Source of the DNA: JACKCB01 sp964452775
GTDB lineage: Bacteria > Chloroflexota > Anaerolineae > Promineifilales > Promineifilaceae
DNA length: 64,000 nt
Direction of reading: 5' to 3'
NCBI GenBank assembly: GCA_964452775.1
Contig: CAYVQP010000008.1
Coordinates: forward strand, 1-64,000
The notes under the pieces were generated by a model. That model had not been told where the DNA came from. It did no database searches and was given only the letters and a program-made list of their open reading frames with translations. Position 1 is the first letter of the stretch, and each line of letters begins with the position of its first letter. Positions 8,703 through 17,724 of this stretch are shown here, one piece after another. The translations under genes were made by a program, and so were the position numbers.

Positions 8703-8732
8703 TTGACTTCTCGCTTGGCTTTGTGCTAGACT
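8703..8732 (+). promoter_or_regulatory. Promoter of the 24-codon ORF unit
   Basis: TTGACT (8703-8708) and TAGACT (8727-8732) are separated by 18 nt. It points away from the promoter at 8664-8691, with only 11 nt between the two -35 boxes. Transcription would begin near 8739, about 30 nt before the ATG at 8770. Confidence 0.6.
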
Positions 8733-8769
8733 GTCTGCTGTAAATCAGCCAAAGGAGGTACTCACCGAT

Positions 8770-8844
8770 ATGCACAACAGAATAGCTGTTTTGAGCGAAC
8801 TGAATATCGTGCGCTGTGTGAGCACGTCCGGCAAAAGCTGCTAG
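8770..8844 (+). CDS. 24-residue peptide with two cysteines
   Basis: The ORF encodes 24 residues (MHNRIAVLSEL, then NIVRCVSTSGKSC) ending at TAG 8842-8844. A textbook AAAGGAGGT (8751-8759) lies 10 nt upstream of the ATG. The promoter at 8703-8732 and an intrinsic terminator at 8871-8906 bracket it, giving a self-contained RNA of about 165 nt. Cys17 and the C-terminal Cys24 are the only unusual residues; no signal peptide or known leader family is recognised. It may be a small secreted or regulatory peptide, a leader peptide controlling the downstream terminator and the RIO-kinase gene at 9198, or a dual-function RNA. I cannot choose between these. Confidence 0.6.
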   Translation: MHNRIAVLSELNIVRCVSTSGKSC

Positions 8845-8870
8845 CAATCAGATCCTGACCTGCAGTCCCT

Positions 8871-8906
8871 AAGCCACGGGCGTATCGCGCTCCCGTGGCT
8901 TTTTTG
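8871..8906 (+). terminator. Intrinsic terminator after the 24-codon ORF
   Basis: AAGCCACGGG (8871-8880) pairs perfectly with CCCGTGGCTT (8892-8901) around an 11-nt loop and runs into TTTTTT (8900-8905). This is a strong rho-independent terminator 26 nt after the stop codon. About 290 nt without a recognised gene separate it from the GTG at 9198. Confidence 0.9.
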
Positions 8907-9197
8907 TTGCCATTCGCCGGTCCATTGCCGGATCCGGCCGATCAGCGAAGGTCACGGGCATGTAGAACGCCGGCGGCCCCGCTTCTTCACCGAACCCCTA
9001 CTCACCAGCCAAATCTCCCAAACCGCTTTCAGCACTCTCTTTCCGTCGAAGTGGGCTTGCTTCCACCGGCAGAGGAGGCCTTTTGGTCATTATGATGGGT
9101 TCATGTAATGAAGAATGGGTCGCGGCGCCGGTCGAACAGCCGGCAACAGAATATTTCAACAATCTGCATACCAACCTACGAAAAGGATCGATAACCA

Positions 9198-10265
9198 GTG
9201 AATACGAAGGCAGCATTTGAGGATTCTGAATTGGACAGCTTTTTGGACCAGTATGATCAATACGAAGAAATGTTCGAGCGTCCGAGCGAGCGCCGGCGGA
9301 CACGAGCCAGGCGGAAGACGCCGCTCAACTATCAGGAGCGGGCGCTGTTGAAGGCGCAGGCGGTGCAGGAATTGGCAGAGGTAACAGCCGGCCTGGAGGG
9401 AGGCTTTCACACCACCTATCAGCCCGGCGAGCTGGAAGGCCCGTGGTTATACAGTTCTCTGCGCCCGTTCTACGAGCTGGAGATGATCAGCGACGTGACG
9501 GGCGTAGTGAAGGGAGGCAAAGAGGCCAACGTTTATCGTTGCGCCGGCGCGACCGCCAGCCAACATGGTTCCGTGGCGGCCAAGGTGTACCGGCCGCGCA
9601 TGTTTCGCAACCTGCGCAATGATGCCATGTACCGGCAAGGACGCGAGACCCTGACCGCCGGTGGGGCGCCGGTGAAGGAAACTGATCATCGCACCATGCG
9701 CGCGCTGGGCAAGAAGACCGGCTTCGGCCAGCAGGTGGCGCACACTTCCTGGCTGATGCACGAATACAAAACGTTAGAGTCGTTGCACGCAGCCGGGGCA
9801 GCTGTGCCCCGACCCTTTGGCGCGAGCGACAACGCTATCCTGATGGGCTTCGTCGGCGACGAGCAAGTAGCGGCGCCCGCGCTGAACGAGGTCAGCCTGT
9901 CGCCGGCGCTGGCGCGAAAGCTCTTTGATCAGGCAATGTGGAACATCGAGCTTTTGTTGCAGCATGGTCTGGTGCACGGCGATCTTTCCGCGTACAACAT
10001 CTTGTACTGGGAGGAGGAGATCACGCTGATTGACTTTCCGCAGGTGATGCGCATCCGCTCGGGCGTCGGTCAAATCAACAACAATACGCAAAGGGTTCTT
10101 CTACGAGATGTCCAACGTATTTGCCAGTACTTCCGGCGTCAGGGAGTGCGCGCAGACGCGGACGACATTGCCGCTGATCTCTGGCGGAGACACGTGCACG
10201 AAGTCAAGGAGTTTCTGATGGCTGACCTTTCTCGCTTTGAGCCCGAGGGCGATGAGGCGGAATGA
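9198..10265 (+). CDS. RIO1-like serine/threonine protein kinase
   Basis: This 355-residue protein has an N-terminal charged region (1-90, with EERxR-like basic stretches) and an atypical RIO kinase fold. Visible motifs are the nucleotide loop KGGKEANVYR (105-114), the ATP-binding Lys in AAKVYRP (about 129), the catalytic loop HGDLSAYN (260-267, Asp and Asn present) and the metal site LIDFPQ (about 277-282). RIO kinases in eukaryotes and archaea act in ribosome maturation; the role of bacterial homologues is not established. GTG is chosen because AAAAGGA lies 10 nt upstream. It overlaps the next gene by 4 nt (ATGA), so the two are translationally coupled. Confidence 0.9.
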   Translation: MNTKAAFEDSELDSFLDQYDQYEEMFERPSERRRTRARRKTPLNYQERALLKAQAVQELAEVTAGLEGGFHTTYQPGELEGPWLYSSLRPFYELEMISDVTGVVKGGKEANVYRCAGATASQHGSVAAKVYRPRMFRNLRNDAMYRQGRETLTAGGAPVKETDHRTMRALGKKTGFGQQVAHTSWLMHEYKTLESLHAAGAAVPRPFGASDNAILMGFVGDEQVAAPALNEVSLSPALARKLFDQAMWNIELLLQHGLVHGDLSAYNILYWEEEITLIDFPQVMRIRSGVGQINNNTQRVLLRDVQRICQYFRRQGVRADADDIAADLWRRHVHEVKEFLMADLSRFEPEGDEAE

Positions 10266-10801
10266 TGAGCGATGCTTCCCTTGAATTATTGGTCGCGGAG
10301 CCGATGGCCGGCTGTGAACCGGTCATCGGCCACGGGCTGTGGATGCTACAGGCCGCTCGCGCCCGGCTGAAGAAGCGGCTAGCCGGCCTGAATGAGACGT
10401 TGCTGGATTGGACGCCGGCCGGCGACCTGAACAGTATTGGCACGCTGCTCTATCATCTGGGGGACATCGAGGCTTCCTGGTTATATGACGAGGTGTTGCA
10501 GGCTCCGCTCCCGGTTGAACTGGAGCCGCTCTTTGATCACGACACGCGAGACGCGCAGGGCCGGCTGACCTTGGTGGCCGGTAGATCGCTTGCCGATCAC
10601 TTCCAGCGCCTGGACAAAATCCGTGGCTACCTGCTGCGTACTTATCAGCAGATGGACATAGCCCACTACCGGCTTCCGCGACAGCTAGAACACTACGCGG
10701 TAACGCCGGAGTGGATCCTGTTTCACCTTCTCCACCACGAAGCTGACCATTGCGGCGAAATAGGGCTTACCCGCCAGTTGGCCGAACGCGCGCACCAGTA
10801 G
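10262..10801 (+). CDS. DinB-superfamily protein
   Basis: This 179-residue all-helical protein matches the DinB/YfiT four-helix-bundle superfamily: an early helix with LNETLLDWTPAGDLNSIGTLLYHLGDIEASW (metal-ligand His about residue 62) and the C-terminal HLLHHEADHCGEI helix (about 159-171) supplying the other His ligands. Members are metal-binding and often thiol-dependent transferases; the substrate here is unknown. The start overlaps the RIO-kinase stop (ATGA). Either ATG of the initial Met-Met is possible. Confidence 0.82.
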   Translation: MMSDASLELLVAEPMAGCEPVIGHGLWMLQAARARLKKRLAGLNETLLDWTPAGDLNSIGTLLYHLGDIEASWLYDEVLQAPLPVELEPLFDHDTRDAQGRLTLVAGRSLADHFQRLDKIRGYLLRTYQQMDIAHYRLPRQLEHYAVTPEWILFHLLHHEADHCGEIGLTRQLAERAHQ

Positions 10802-10904
10802 TAGTATCGACCAGCTCAGTGCGAAATGAGCCGGTCAAGACGCGCCGACGTTCACCCCGGTTGCCGGTCGTACTGCAAGGCCGGTGATTGACAGGAACTG
10901 ACTG

Positions 10905-11894
10905 ATGAAACCTGATATAAGGGCGCTGTTCAATAAGGACATACTGGCCGAGGCAGGGGCGAGATACGGCATACGATCCGATGAGCTGCACGAGCTGGAC
11001 GGCTTTGAAAGCTTCATTTACGCCTACTCCCGTGACGGCCGCGACTTCATATTACGCATCGGGCACAGCCACCGGCGCAGTGAGGCGCTGGTGCTCGGTG
11101 AGGTTGACTGGTTGAACTTTCTGTCCCGAGGGGGAGCCGGCGTGGCTCGGGCAGTGGCGTCCATCAGGGGTCGGCTGGTGGAGAGCTTCAGCGACGGCGT
11201 TGGCGGTCACTTCCTGGCCACCTCGTTTGTCAAAGCCGCCGGCCGGCCACCCTGGGAAAACGAACAGTGGCAGCCGCCGCTTTTCGAGAACCTCGGCCGG
11301 CTCATCGGCCGCATTCATGCCTTGTCCAAAGACTATTTGGTCTCCGATCCCAACTGGACGCGCCCGCACTGGGATGACCCGGTCATGCTAGATGTCGACA
11401 GCTGGCTGCCGAAAGGCGAAACGCTGATCCTGCGCCGCTTCGAGGAGCTGATGAGCCATCTGCGGAATCTGCCCATGGACCGGGAGAGCTATGGCCTCAT
11501 CCACCAGGACGCGCACGCAGCCAACTTCTTCGTGGATGAGCAAGGCGACATCACACTCTTTGACTTCGATGATTGCACCTATTCCTGGTACGTCAACGAC
11601 ATCGCTATTGCCCTCTTCTATGCCGTGACCAATGTCGTCGAGCCGGAAAGCGCCGGCCGCACCTTCTGGACACATTTCCGGCGAGGCTACGAAGCCGAAT
11701 GTGCGCTAGACCCGGCCTGGCTGGAGCAGGTTCCCCATTTCCTGAAGCTCCGCGAGATCTACCTCTACGCCGCCATTCATCGCAGTTTTGACGTGGACAA
11801 TCTGACCAATCCCTGGGTGAGCCAGTTCATGGTGGGACGCCGGGAACGGATCATCAACGGCGTTCCTTATCTGTACCTGGATCTTCGGAATTGA
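10905..11894 (+). CDS. Aminoglycoside/homoserine-kinase-fold phosphotransferase
   Basis: This 329-residue protein has the APH fold. The N lobe includes GFESFIYAYSRDGRDFILRIGHS with the ATP-binding Lys position occupied by Arg; the C lobe has LIHQDAHAANFFVD (Brenner-type catalytic motif, about 199-212) and ITLFDFDDC (metal-binding Asp, about 217-225). The aligned features fit spectinomycin/homoserine/choline-kinase-like enzymes; the substrate cannot be told. The ATG follows AGGAA at good spacing. It lies about 100 nt after the DinB gene and converges on the sugar-transferase gene at 11931. Confidence 0.85.
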   Translation: MKPDIRALFNKDILAEAGARYGIRSDELHELDGFESFIYAYSRDGRDFILRIGHSHRRSEALVLGEVDWLNFLSRGGAGVARAVASIRGRLVESFSDGVGGHFLATSFVKAAGRPPWENEQWQPPLFENLGRLIGRIHALSKDYLVSDPNWTRPHWDDPVMLDVDSWLPKGETLILRRFEELMSHLRNLPMDRESYGLIHQDAHAANFFVDEQGDITLFDFDDCTYSWYVNDIAIALFYAVTNVVEPESAGRTFWTHFRRGYEAECALDPAWLEQVPHFLKLREIYLYAAIHRSFDVDNLTNPWVSQFMVGRRERIINGVPYLYLDLRN

Positions 11895-11930
11895 GCGTGC
11901 TTTGCTTAAAACCGGCCGGCAACTACCCGG

Positions 11931-13349
11931 CTAGAAAGCCCCTTTACCCTTCAGGACGACGAAAGGCGTCTTGAGCAGAATGTAGAAATCCAGCCACATC
12001 GAGTAGTTCTCGATGTAATAGAGATCATCCTCAGTGTGCAGATGCATCACTCGTTCTGCGCGGCCGTTCACTTGCCACCAGCCGGTCAGCCCCTGCGGCA
12101 CGGCGAATCGTATCCGCTGCCAGGGTGCGTATTCGTCTACCAGCCACGGCATTTCCGGTCGCGGCCCTACCAGACTCATGTCACCCATCAGAATATTGAA
12201 GAAATTGGGCAGTTCGTCCATGCTGCTGTGTCGCAAGAAGCGCCCAAAGCGGGTAACGCGGGCATCCTCCGCCTTCTTGTGGACAACATGCCCGTCTTCC
12301 GTCTCCTCCAGGATCTGCGCCTGCAACTGCTCGGCATTCTGTACCATAGAACGGAACTTGTACATCGTGAAGATACGCCCATTCTCGCCGACTCGATTCT
12401 GCTTAAAAAGCACAGGACCCGGGGAATCCAGCTTGATCAAGATCGCAATAATCAACATGAGGGGTAGGGCAAGCGCGATCAGGAAAATGATCACCACAAT
12501 GTCAAATAACCGCTTCAGAAAGCGCTGCACCTCGTTTAATGCCGGATCGCGCAAGCTGATCACCGGTAGTCCTCCAAAGTTTTCTACGTTGGTGCGATAT
12601 GGGGCGAGCTCAAAATAGTCAGGAATGACGTGTACATCCACCGGCATGTCCACCACATCGCGCACGACCTTGTTGGCCAGATCATAGGATTGCAGCGGCA
12701 AGGCGATCACCACATCATCAATTTGCCGGGTGGTAATGACTTCCCGGACATCATCCAGAGTGCCGAGCATCGGCAGCCCATTGGGTGACGCAATCAACTG
12801 ATCGTCCAGGTAGCCGATCAGGTGCAGCCGGTTCTCCTGGGCCTGCTGCTTCACCACCTGAGCGACCCGCTTGCCCAGATCATTAGCGCCCACGACCAGA
12901 AGGTTCTTCCGCTGGCGCAACGCCAGCTTATCGGGGAAGAGGTAGCGGCCCATCAGTCGCCAACCAACAAGAAAGGAGTAAGTCAGTACAATAAAGAGCA
13001 GATAAAGCGCTCGTGACACATTGCTGGCAAAGATGTACATGACCCCGGCGAAAGTTATTGCCGCGGCCGTATTTGCCAGCAGCAACCGCTGAAGCTCATC
13101 AACCATTTTGACGTTGCGACTGGGGTCATAAACGGATGCCAACAGGAAGACGATACTCCAGACAAACAGCGCTGTCGGAAAGCCCCAGAAAGGGAACTGC
13201 AAGTATCGAATCGGAGTCATGAAGATCGAGGGCCACTCTTCCGGCCAGTTGTAGCGAATCAAGGCAGCCAGCCCTAAAGCCGCCGAAATCAAGACGATAT
13301 CGATCAGCATGGAGAAAATGGCTCTATTCACGCTGGATCGGCGAGACAT
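11931..13349 (-). CDS. Undecaprenyl-phosphate sugar phosphotransferase (WbaP/WcaJ type)
   Basis: This enzyme, about 472 residues from the preferred start, transfers a sugar-1-phosphate from a nucleotide sugar to undecaprenyl phosphate at the membrane and so starts repeat-unit synthesis. There are four to five N-terminal hydrophobic segments (to about 130), a Rossmann-like CoA-binding-type domain (NLLVVGANDLGKRVAQ, about 170-190), then a membrane helix (about 280-305) and the catalytic domain with FKQNRVGENGRIFTMYKFRSM, HSSMDELPNFFNIL, MSLVGPRPEMP and the C-terminal WQVNGR. The ATG at 13349 follows TGGAGAA; an upstream in-frame ATG at 13379 lacks this. It is divergent from the wzz operon. Confidence 0.93.
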   Translation of the reverse strand: MSRRSSVNRAIFSMLIDIVLISAALGLAALIRYNWPEEWPSIFMTPIRYLQFPFWGFPTALFVWSIVFLLASVYDPSRNVKMVDELQRLLLANTAAAITFAGVMYIFASNVSRALYLLFIVLTYSFLVGWRLMGRYLFPDKLALRQRKNLLVVGANDLGKRVAQVVKQQAQENRLHLIGYLDDQLIASPNGLPMLGTLDDVREVITTRQIDDVVIALPLQSYDLANKVVRDVVDMPVDVHVIPDYFELAPYRTNVENFGGLPVISLRDPALNEVQRFLKRLFDIVVIIFLIALALPLMLIIAILIKLDSPGPVLFKQNRVGENGRIFTMYKFRSMVQNAEQLQAQILEETEDGHVVHKKAEDARVTRFGRFLRHSSMDELPNFFNILMGDMSLVGPRPEMPWLVDEYAPWQRIRFAVPQGLTGWWQVNGRAERVMHLHTEDDLYYIENYSMWLDFYILLKTPFVVLKGKGAF

Positions 13350-13439
13350 CTGTTCTCCAAACTCCGCTCGACCCGCCACTCAAAGCTGCACTTCAGTCTT
13401 GAAAGCCTACAGCGCGCGGGTCGGCCTTCATGAAAGCGG

Positions 13440-13467
13440 ATTATATCAGGCATAAAACCAGTTCCAA
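13440..13467 (-). promoter_or_regulatory. Promoter of the sugar phosphotransferase gene
   Basis: On the minus strand TTGGAA (13462-13467) and a perfect TATAAT (13440-13445) are 16 nt apart, about 90 nt upstream of the ATG at 13349. Confidence 0.65.
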
Positions 13468-13529
13468 TGCCGGCATTGCGGCCGGTCCCGCATGTCTACT
13501 TTACACCGCACCCGCCCGCTCATGCTGCC

Positions 13530-13558
13530 TTGAATCGTTTGACGGCGGCTGCTATAAT
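13530..13558 (+). promoter_or_regulatory. Promoter of the exopolysaccharide operon
   Basis: TTGAAT (13530-13535) and a perfect TATAAT (13553-13558) are separated by 17 nt, about 50 nt before the wzz start. Together with the divergent promoter at 13440-13467 it makes this 225-nt intergenic region the control point of the locus. Confidence 0.75.
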
Positions 13559-13605
13559 CTCGCGGCTACATCGGCCAGGGAAGACCATTACCCTGGCTTT
13601 CCCTG

Positions 13606-14847
13606 TTGGAGGAGTATTTGGAGACAGAGATAGATCTGCTGAAATATGCACGCATCCTGTTGCGTCGCTGGTACATAATTATTGGCGTTGGTCTACTCTG
13701 CGCCATTATCGCCTACATCGTCACTAGCCGGCCCACTACGCCGCTCTATCGCGCCACCGCTCTGGTTGCGTTTACCCGGAATTACCTGGAACTACAGCTG
13801 GTAGAAGAGTTTCGCACCATAAATCAGGCGCAAAACGTCGCCCGCGCCTACCCGGAACTGGCGACCAGCGACGAAGTATTAGGGATGCTGGTCGAATCAG
13901 CCACGGAAGCCACCGGCACGCCCCAATCTCTGCTCACCGTGCGTGGGATGGCCTCTGCCGAACTTGGCGAGGATAACAGCTTGATGCGCCTTAATATTAC
14001 CAACGCAGATCCGGACACGGCTGCCCTATTGGTCAACGAATGGGCAGAGCTATTTGTGCGTTACGCCGAGAGCGTCTACGGGGTGCAGGGTGAGACGACC
14101 AGCCAGCAACTGCAGGAGCAGCTCGAAGGGGCGCAAAGTGAACTGGCTGCCATTAATGAGAAAGTACTCGGCTTTCGAGAGAGAGATCAAGTCACCATTC
14201 TGGCCAATCAGTTGACTGTGGCCTCAGAAAGCCATACTCGCATCCTGGATGTGCGAGAGAGGTTAAAGACGGTATTGACGGACGCAGTTAGGCTGCAACA
14301 AGAGTTGGCCAAGCTCCCTCCGTCAGAAGCCGGAACCGGCAATGAGCAGATGACGCTACTGTTACTCCAAATGAAGACCTATGGTCTGACTGAGAATGCG
14401 ACCCTTGCCTTACAGCTTTCGGGCGATCTGTCCGCTTCTGAAAGCACTGTCGGACAACAATTGGCTGAGTTGTCCAGGCTAATCACGGTGCTGGAGCAAA
14501 AACAGGCGGAATTGGACGAGCAGGTTTCCGGCCTGGAAGCAACTATTTTGCAGCTACAGTCCCAACACCAGGCAGCGCTCTCAGAACAAACCAACATGCT
14601 CCAGGACCAGACTATCGCACAGGAGGCCTACGCTACTCTGGCCCGCAAGGTAGAGGAGGTGGCGCTTGCGACTTCGGACGCGGCTGCCAACGTACGCCTG
14701 GCCAGTCGGGCCGGCGTGCCGGTATTGCCCATGGCTCAAGGTGGGAGGCAAATGCTTATTGTGGCCGGGGCTGCTCTGGTGGGTATGGCATTGGCCGCTG
14801 CCGGCATCCTGGCTTACTCTGTCTATCGAGAACAATCGGCAACCTGA
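13606..14847 (+). CDS. Wzz/Kpn-type polysaccharide chain-length determinant protein
   Basis: This 413-residue protein has a membrane helix at about 22-45 (WYIIIGVGLLCAIIAYIV), a large periplasmic region with long coiled coils (about 150-360, rich in Gln, Glu and Leu heptads) and a second membrane helix near the C-terminus (about 382-408). That is the Wzz/Wzc co-polymerase topology; no Walker kinase domain is attached. The family sets polymer length with Wzy. The start is uncertain: TTG at 13606 or TTG at 13618; GGAGGAG at 13608-13614 lies too close to the second and inside the first. It heads the exopolysaccharide operon. Confidence 0.85.
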   Translation: MEEYLETEIDLLKYARILLRRWYIIIGVGLLCAIIAYIVTSRPTTPLYRATALVAFTRNYLELQLVEEFRTINQAQNVARAYPELATSDEVLGMLVESATEATGTPQSLLTVRGMASAELGEDNSLMRLNITNADPDTAALLVNEWAELFVRYAESVYGVQGETTSQQLQEQLEGAQSELAAINEKVLGFRERDQVTILANQLTVASESHTRILDVRERLKTVLTDAVRLQQELAKLPPSEAGTGNEQMTLLLLQMKTYGLTENATLALQLSGDLSASESTVGQQLAELSRLITVLEQKQAELDEQVSGLEATILQLQSQHQAALSEQTNMLQDQTIAQEAYATLARKVEEVALATSDAAANVRLASRAGVPVLPMAQGGRQMLIVAGAALVGMALAAAGILAYSVYREQSAT

Positions 14848-14849
14848 CC

Positions 14850-16142
14850 ATGTTGCCGGCGCAGATGCAGGGCCGGCCGATAAACCGGCTCCTTTTTTTC
14901 TTCATCGGGGGCCTGGCGTTGCTTGGGATCCTGTTGCGTAGCGACACCTTGTATCAGCAAGTGGCCTTGAACGTCGCCATGGTTCAGGCCAATGAGACAG
15001 TCGCAGCTTTTTACAGCCAACACGACAATGCGCTCCGGCCTACTGATGTATCGAACAATATTCGACGGCTTGCTGTTGCGCCTGTCGCTGCCCGTACCCG
15101 GGCGCTTCTCCTCGCCCTGGCCGGGCAACGGGACGAGGCTTCCCTGGCGCTGGCCGGCACAGATAGTCTGGGGAGCGACTTGCTCTTCCTGGGGGACACG
15201 CTGGCGCGATTGGGCCGGCACGAGGAAGCAATTTGGTGGTATGAACAGGCCGCCGGCATGCCCACCATAGCAGTAACGGCCGCACAACGTCAGGGCGACT
15301 CCGCCGTCGCAATGGGCCAGTTGCCGGCCGCCGGTCGCTACTATGAGAAAGCGCTGGCGCTTGATCCCTCGTTGAGCCATGTGAAACTATTAGAGACACT
15401 CCAGGCGCTCGAAGAGCATGAGGCGATAGTTGAGTTGCTGCGCTCGTCTCTCGCGCAGCTACCCGAGCACAATGAGCGCGCCTGGTGGCAGCTACAGCTT
15501 GGCCTTTCCCTGGAAAATCTTGACCGCTGGCCGGAGGCATTAGAGGTCTATCGATCAGCGACCGCAGAGTTCCCCGCCCATTCGCAAATGCGGCTGGCGC
15601 TGGCAGAGGCCATCTATGAAGTGGAAGGCGACTTTGAGGCTGCGTGGGAGGAGGTTCAGGAAGCGATCGCGCTGGAGCCGGAGGAGGCCGCCGGCTATTT
15701 CGTCGCCGGAGAACTGTTGGTGCGCGAGGAGCGCCTTGCCGAGGCGGATGCCTGGTTTGCACGCGCTCTGGAATTGAACCCGGATAATCGCCAGCAGCTT
15801 CTGACCCGCGCGAATGTAGCGCGCGACGCAGGCAACCTGCCGCTGGCCCTGGAGCTTTATGAACTGCTATTGCAGAATTATCCGGACAACGCCGGGGTAC
15901 ACTATGAAGCAGCCTGGGGCTTCCGGCTTGCCGAACAGCCCGATCGGGCAATTGAGCTCATCGAAAGGGCCCTGGAACTGAATGAAAGAAGCCTGGCTGC
16001 TTACCATATTCGAGCGGGCCGGATATACGAATGGGCCGGCGATTCTGCGCGCGCTCGCCAGGCCTATGAGGCGGCTCTGACGCTGGCCCCGGCCAATCAG
16101 CAGGCGCAGAGAGGCCTGGAACGTCTGAATGAAAAGGATTAA
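14850..16142 (+). CDS. Membrane-anchored TPR protein of the exopolysaccharide locus
   Basis: This 430-residue protein has one N-terminal membrane anchor (about 12-28) followed by about nine tetratricopeptide-type helical repeats from residue 75 on, for example YYEKALALDPSLSHV, AWEEVQEAIALEPEEAAG, WFARALELNPDNRQQ and AYEAALTLAPANQQA. TPR proteins in such loci act as scaffolds for polymerisation and export machinery; the precise partner is unknown. It begins 3 nt after the wzz stop and is clearly in the same operon. Confidence 0.88.
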   Translation: MLPAQMQGRPINRLLFFFIGGLALLGILLRSDTLYQQVALNVAMVQANETVAAFYSQHDNALRPTDVSNNIRRLAVAPVAARTRALLLALAGQRDEASLALAGTDSLGSDLLFLGDTLARLGRHEEAIWWYEQAAGMPTIAVTAAQRQGDSAVAMGQLPAAGRYYEKALALDPSLSHVKLLETLQALEEHEAIVELLRSSLAQLPEHNERAWWQLQLGLSLENLDRWPEALEVYRSATAEFPAHSQMRLALAEAIYEVEGDFEAAWEEVQEAIALEPEEAAGYFVAGELLVREERLAEADAWFARALELNPDNRQQLLTRANVARDAGNLPLALELYELLLQNYPDNAGVHYEAAWGFRLAEQPDRAIELIERALELNERSLAAYHIRAGRIYEWAGDSARARQAYEAALTLAPANQQAQRGLERLNEKD

Positions 16143-16196
16143 CCGGGCAACCTTGGCTAGAGAAAGCAGACCGGCGAGCGGGCGCGGAGAACGGTA

Positions 16197-17723
16197 ATGG
16201 AGCGCATCGCCGAGCAACCAACTGCGCTGAAGGATGATGTCAGCACGCTGGCAAAGGGATCCTCCATTTCCTTTGCCGGCAAGTTCGCCGGGCGTGGGAT
16301 ATATGCCCTGGCGCAAGTCGTGTTGGCTCGCCTGCTTGGCCCGGAGCTTTACGGACTTTACGCATTCGGGTGGGCCACTCTGCGTGTGGTTGAGGTGCTC
16401 GCCCCACTTGGCCTGGATCGTGGCGTTGTCCAGTTCTCGGCAAGTAGCTGGCGCACGAATCTTTCGGCGTTCAAGGGCGTCCTGCTGCAAAGTTTCAGCT
16501 TTGCCGTGCTGGCCGGCGTTGTCGTCGGCGCTGTGCTCTTCCTGCTGGCTCCAATGCTTGAGTTTCGTCTGGACAAACCGGGACTGCAAGTGGTGATGCG
16601 CGGCTTTGCGCTGGCGATACCGATGGTTACGGGGCTGCGGGTGTTGAATGCGTCCACCCATTTGTCCAGACGCATGCAATACTCGGTGTTCTCCGAGGAC
16701 ATTGCTCAGCCGGTCGCCAACGTCGTGTTGGTGGTGATCCTATTTGGCGCCGGCCTGGGAATGATGGGCGTCATGGCCGGCACCATCATTTCATTTGCCC
16801 TCACCCTGATTCTGACAACCTATTACGTAATTCGCCTTTATCCCGGTCTGTTGCGGGCGAAGGCCGTACAAAGTGTTTCGACGCGGGCGATGCTTTCCTT
16901 TTCCTTGCCGACTGCTTTTGCCGGCGCTTTTACATTGTTGACTAATTGGACCAGCCTGCTCTTCATCGGTATCTATCTGCCGGCGGCGGAAATGGGTATC
17001 TTTCAAGCCGTTACCCAGGCTGCCATCCTGTTCACAATTACATTGCGGGCGCTGAACATGGTCTTTGCGCCGATGATTGCCGAGCTATTCCAGCTTCACC
17101 AGCTGGACCGGCTGGATGAGCTGTTCAAAATCAGCACCAAATGGGCCCTTTATCTGAGCATCCCAATATTTTTGACGCTCGTTTTTGCCGCCGAAGCCGG
17201 CCTGACCGTCGTGTTTGGAGCTGAATATGCGACGGGCGCGGAGCCGCTGGTGATTATCGCTATCGGGCAGATCATTAACGTTGCCACCGGCTCGGTAGGC
17301 TTTATCCTGGTCATGACGAAACATCAGCGCATCTGGATGAACCTTTCTCTGATTACGCTGATCATCAATGTCGCGCTGAGCTGGTTATTGATCCCCCGCC
17401 TGGGGTTAAACGGGGCCGCTATTGCCGCTTCGATCATGCTCGTGACCCTTTACCTGAGCGGGCTCTGGCAGGTACGGCGCTCCCTCAAGCTATGGCCTTA
17501 CGATCGTCGCTTCACAAAGATATTGGTGGGGCTGGTGGTCACAAGCATTTTGTTGGCGCTGGTCTACCTGGCAGACATTGCAGTCCCGTTGGTCCAGTTG
17601 TTACTCACTATGGGTCTGGCCACGGGTGTCTTTTGGGGCCTCCTGTTCGTGCAGGGGCTGGACCCGGAGGACCATGATGTCCTCCGGCGCATGCGTAAGC
17701 GCGCTGTGAAATTGGTACGGTAA
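16197..17723 (+). CDS. Wzx-type oligosaccharide flippase (MOP superfamily)
   Basis: This 508-residue integral membrane protein has about 14 hydrophobic segments and an N-terminal KGSSISFAGKFAGRGIYALAQVVLARLLGPELYGLYA, the characteristic start of polysaccharide-biosynthesis flippases. It would translocate undecaprenyl-linked repeat units across the cytoplasmic membrane. GGAGAA precedes the ATG. The next gene starts 1 nt after its stop. Confidence 0.92.
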   Translation: MERIAEQPTALKDDVSTLAKGSSISFAGKFAGRGIYALAQVVLARLLGPELYGLYAFGWATLRVVEVLAPLGLDRGVVQFSASSWRTNLSAFKGVLLQSFSFAVLAGVVVGAVLFLLAPMLEFRLDKPGLQVVMRGFALAIPMVTGLRVLNASTHLSRRMQYSVFSEDIAQPVANVVLVVILFGAGLGMMGVMAGTIISFALTLILTTYYVIRLYPGLLRAKAVQSVSTRAMLSFSLPTAFAGAFTLLTNWTSLLFIGIYLPAAEMGIFQAVTQAAILFTITLRALNMVFAPMIAELFQLHQLDRLDELFKISTKWALYLSIPIFLTLVFAAEAGLTVVFGAEYATGAEPLVIIAIGQIINVATGSVGFILVMTKHQRIWMNLSLITLIINVALSWLLIPRLGLNGAAIAASIMLVTLYLSGLWQVRRSLKLWPYDRRFTKILVGLVVTSILLALVYLADIAVPLVQLLLTMGLATGVFWGLLFVQGLDPEDHDVLRRMRKRAVKLVR

Positions 17724-17724
17724 G

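Noticed and set aside
9092..9220. 42-codon ORF (MMGSCNEEW start) before the RIO-kinase gene
   Set aside because: AGGAGG is 14 nt upstream, too far; the frame overlaps the kinase start, and there is no promoter or family match. Left out as a gene though a leader role is not excluded.
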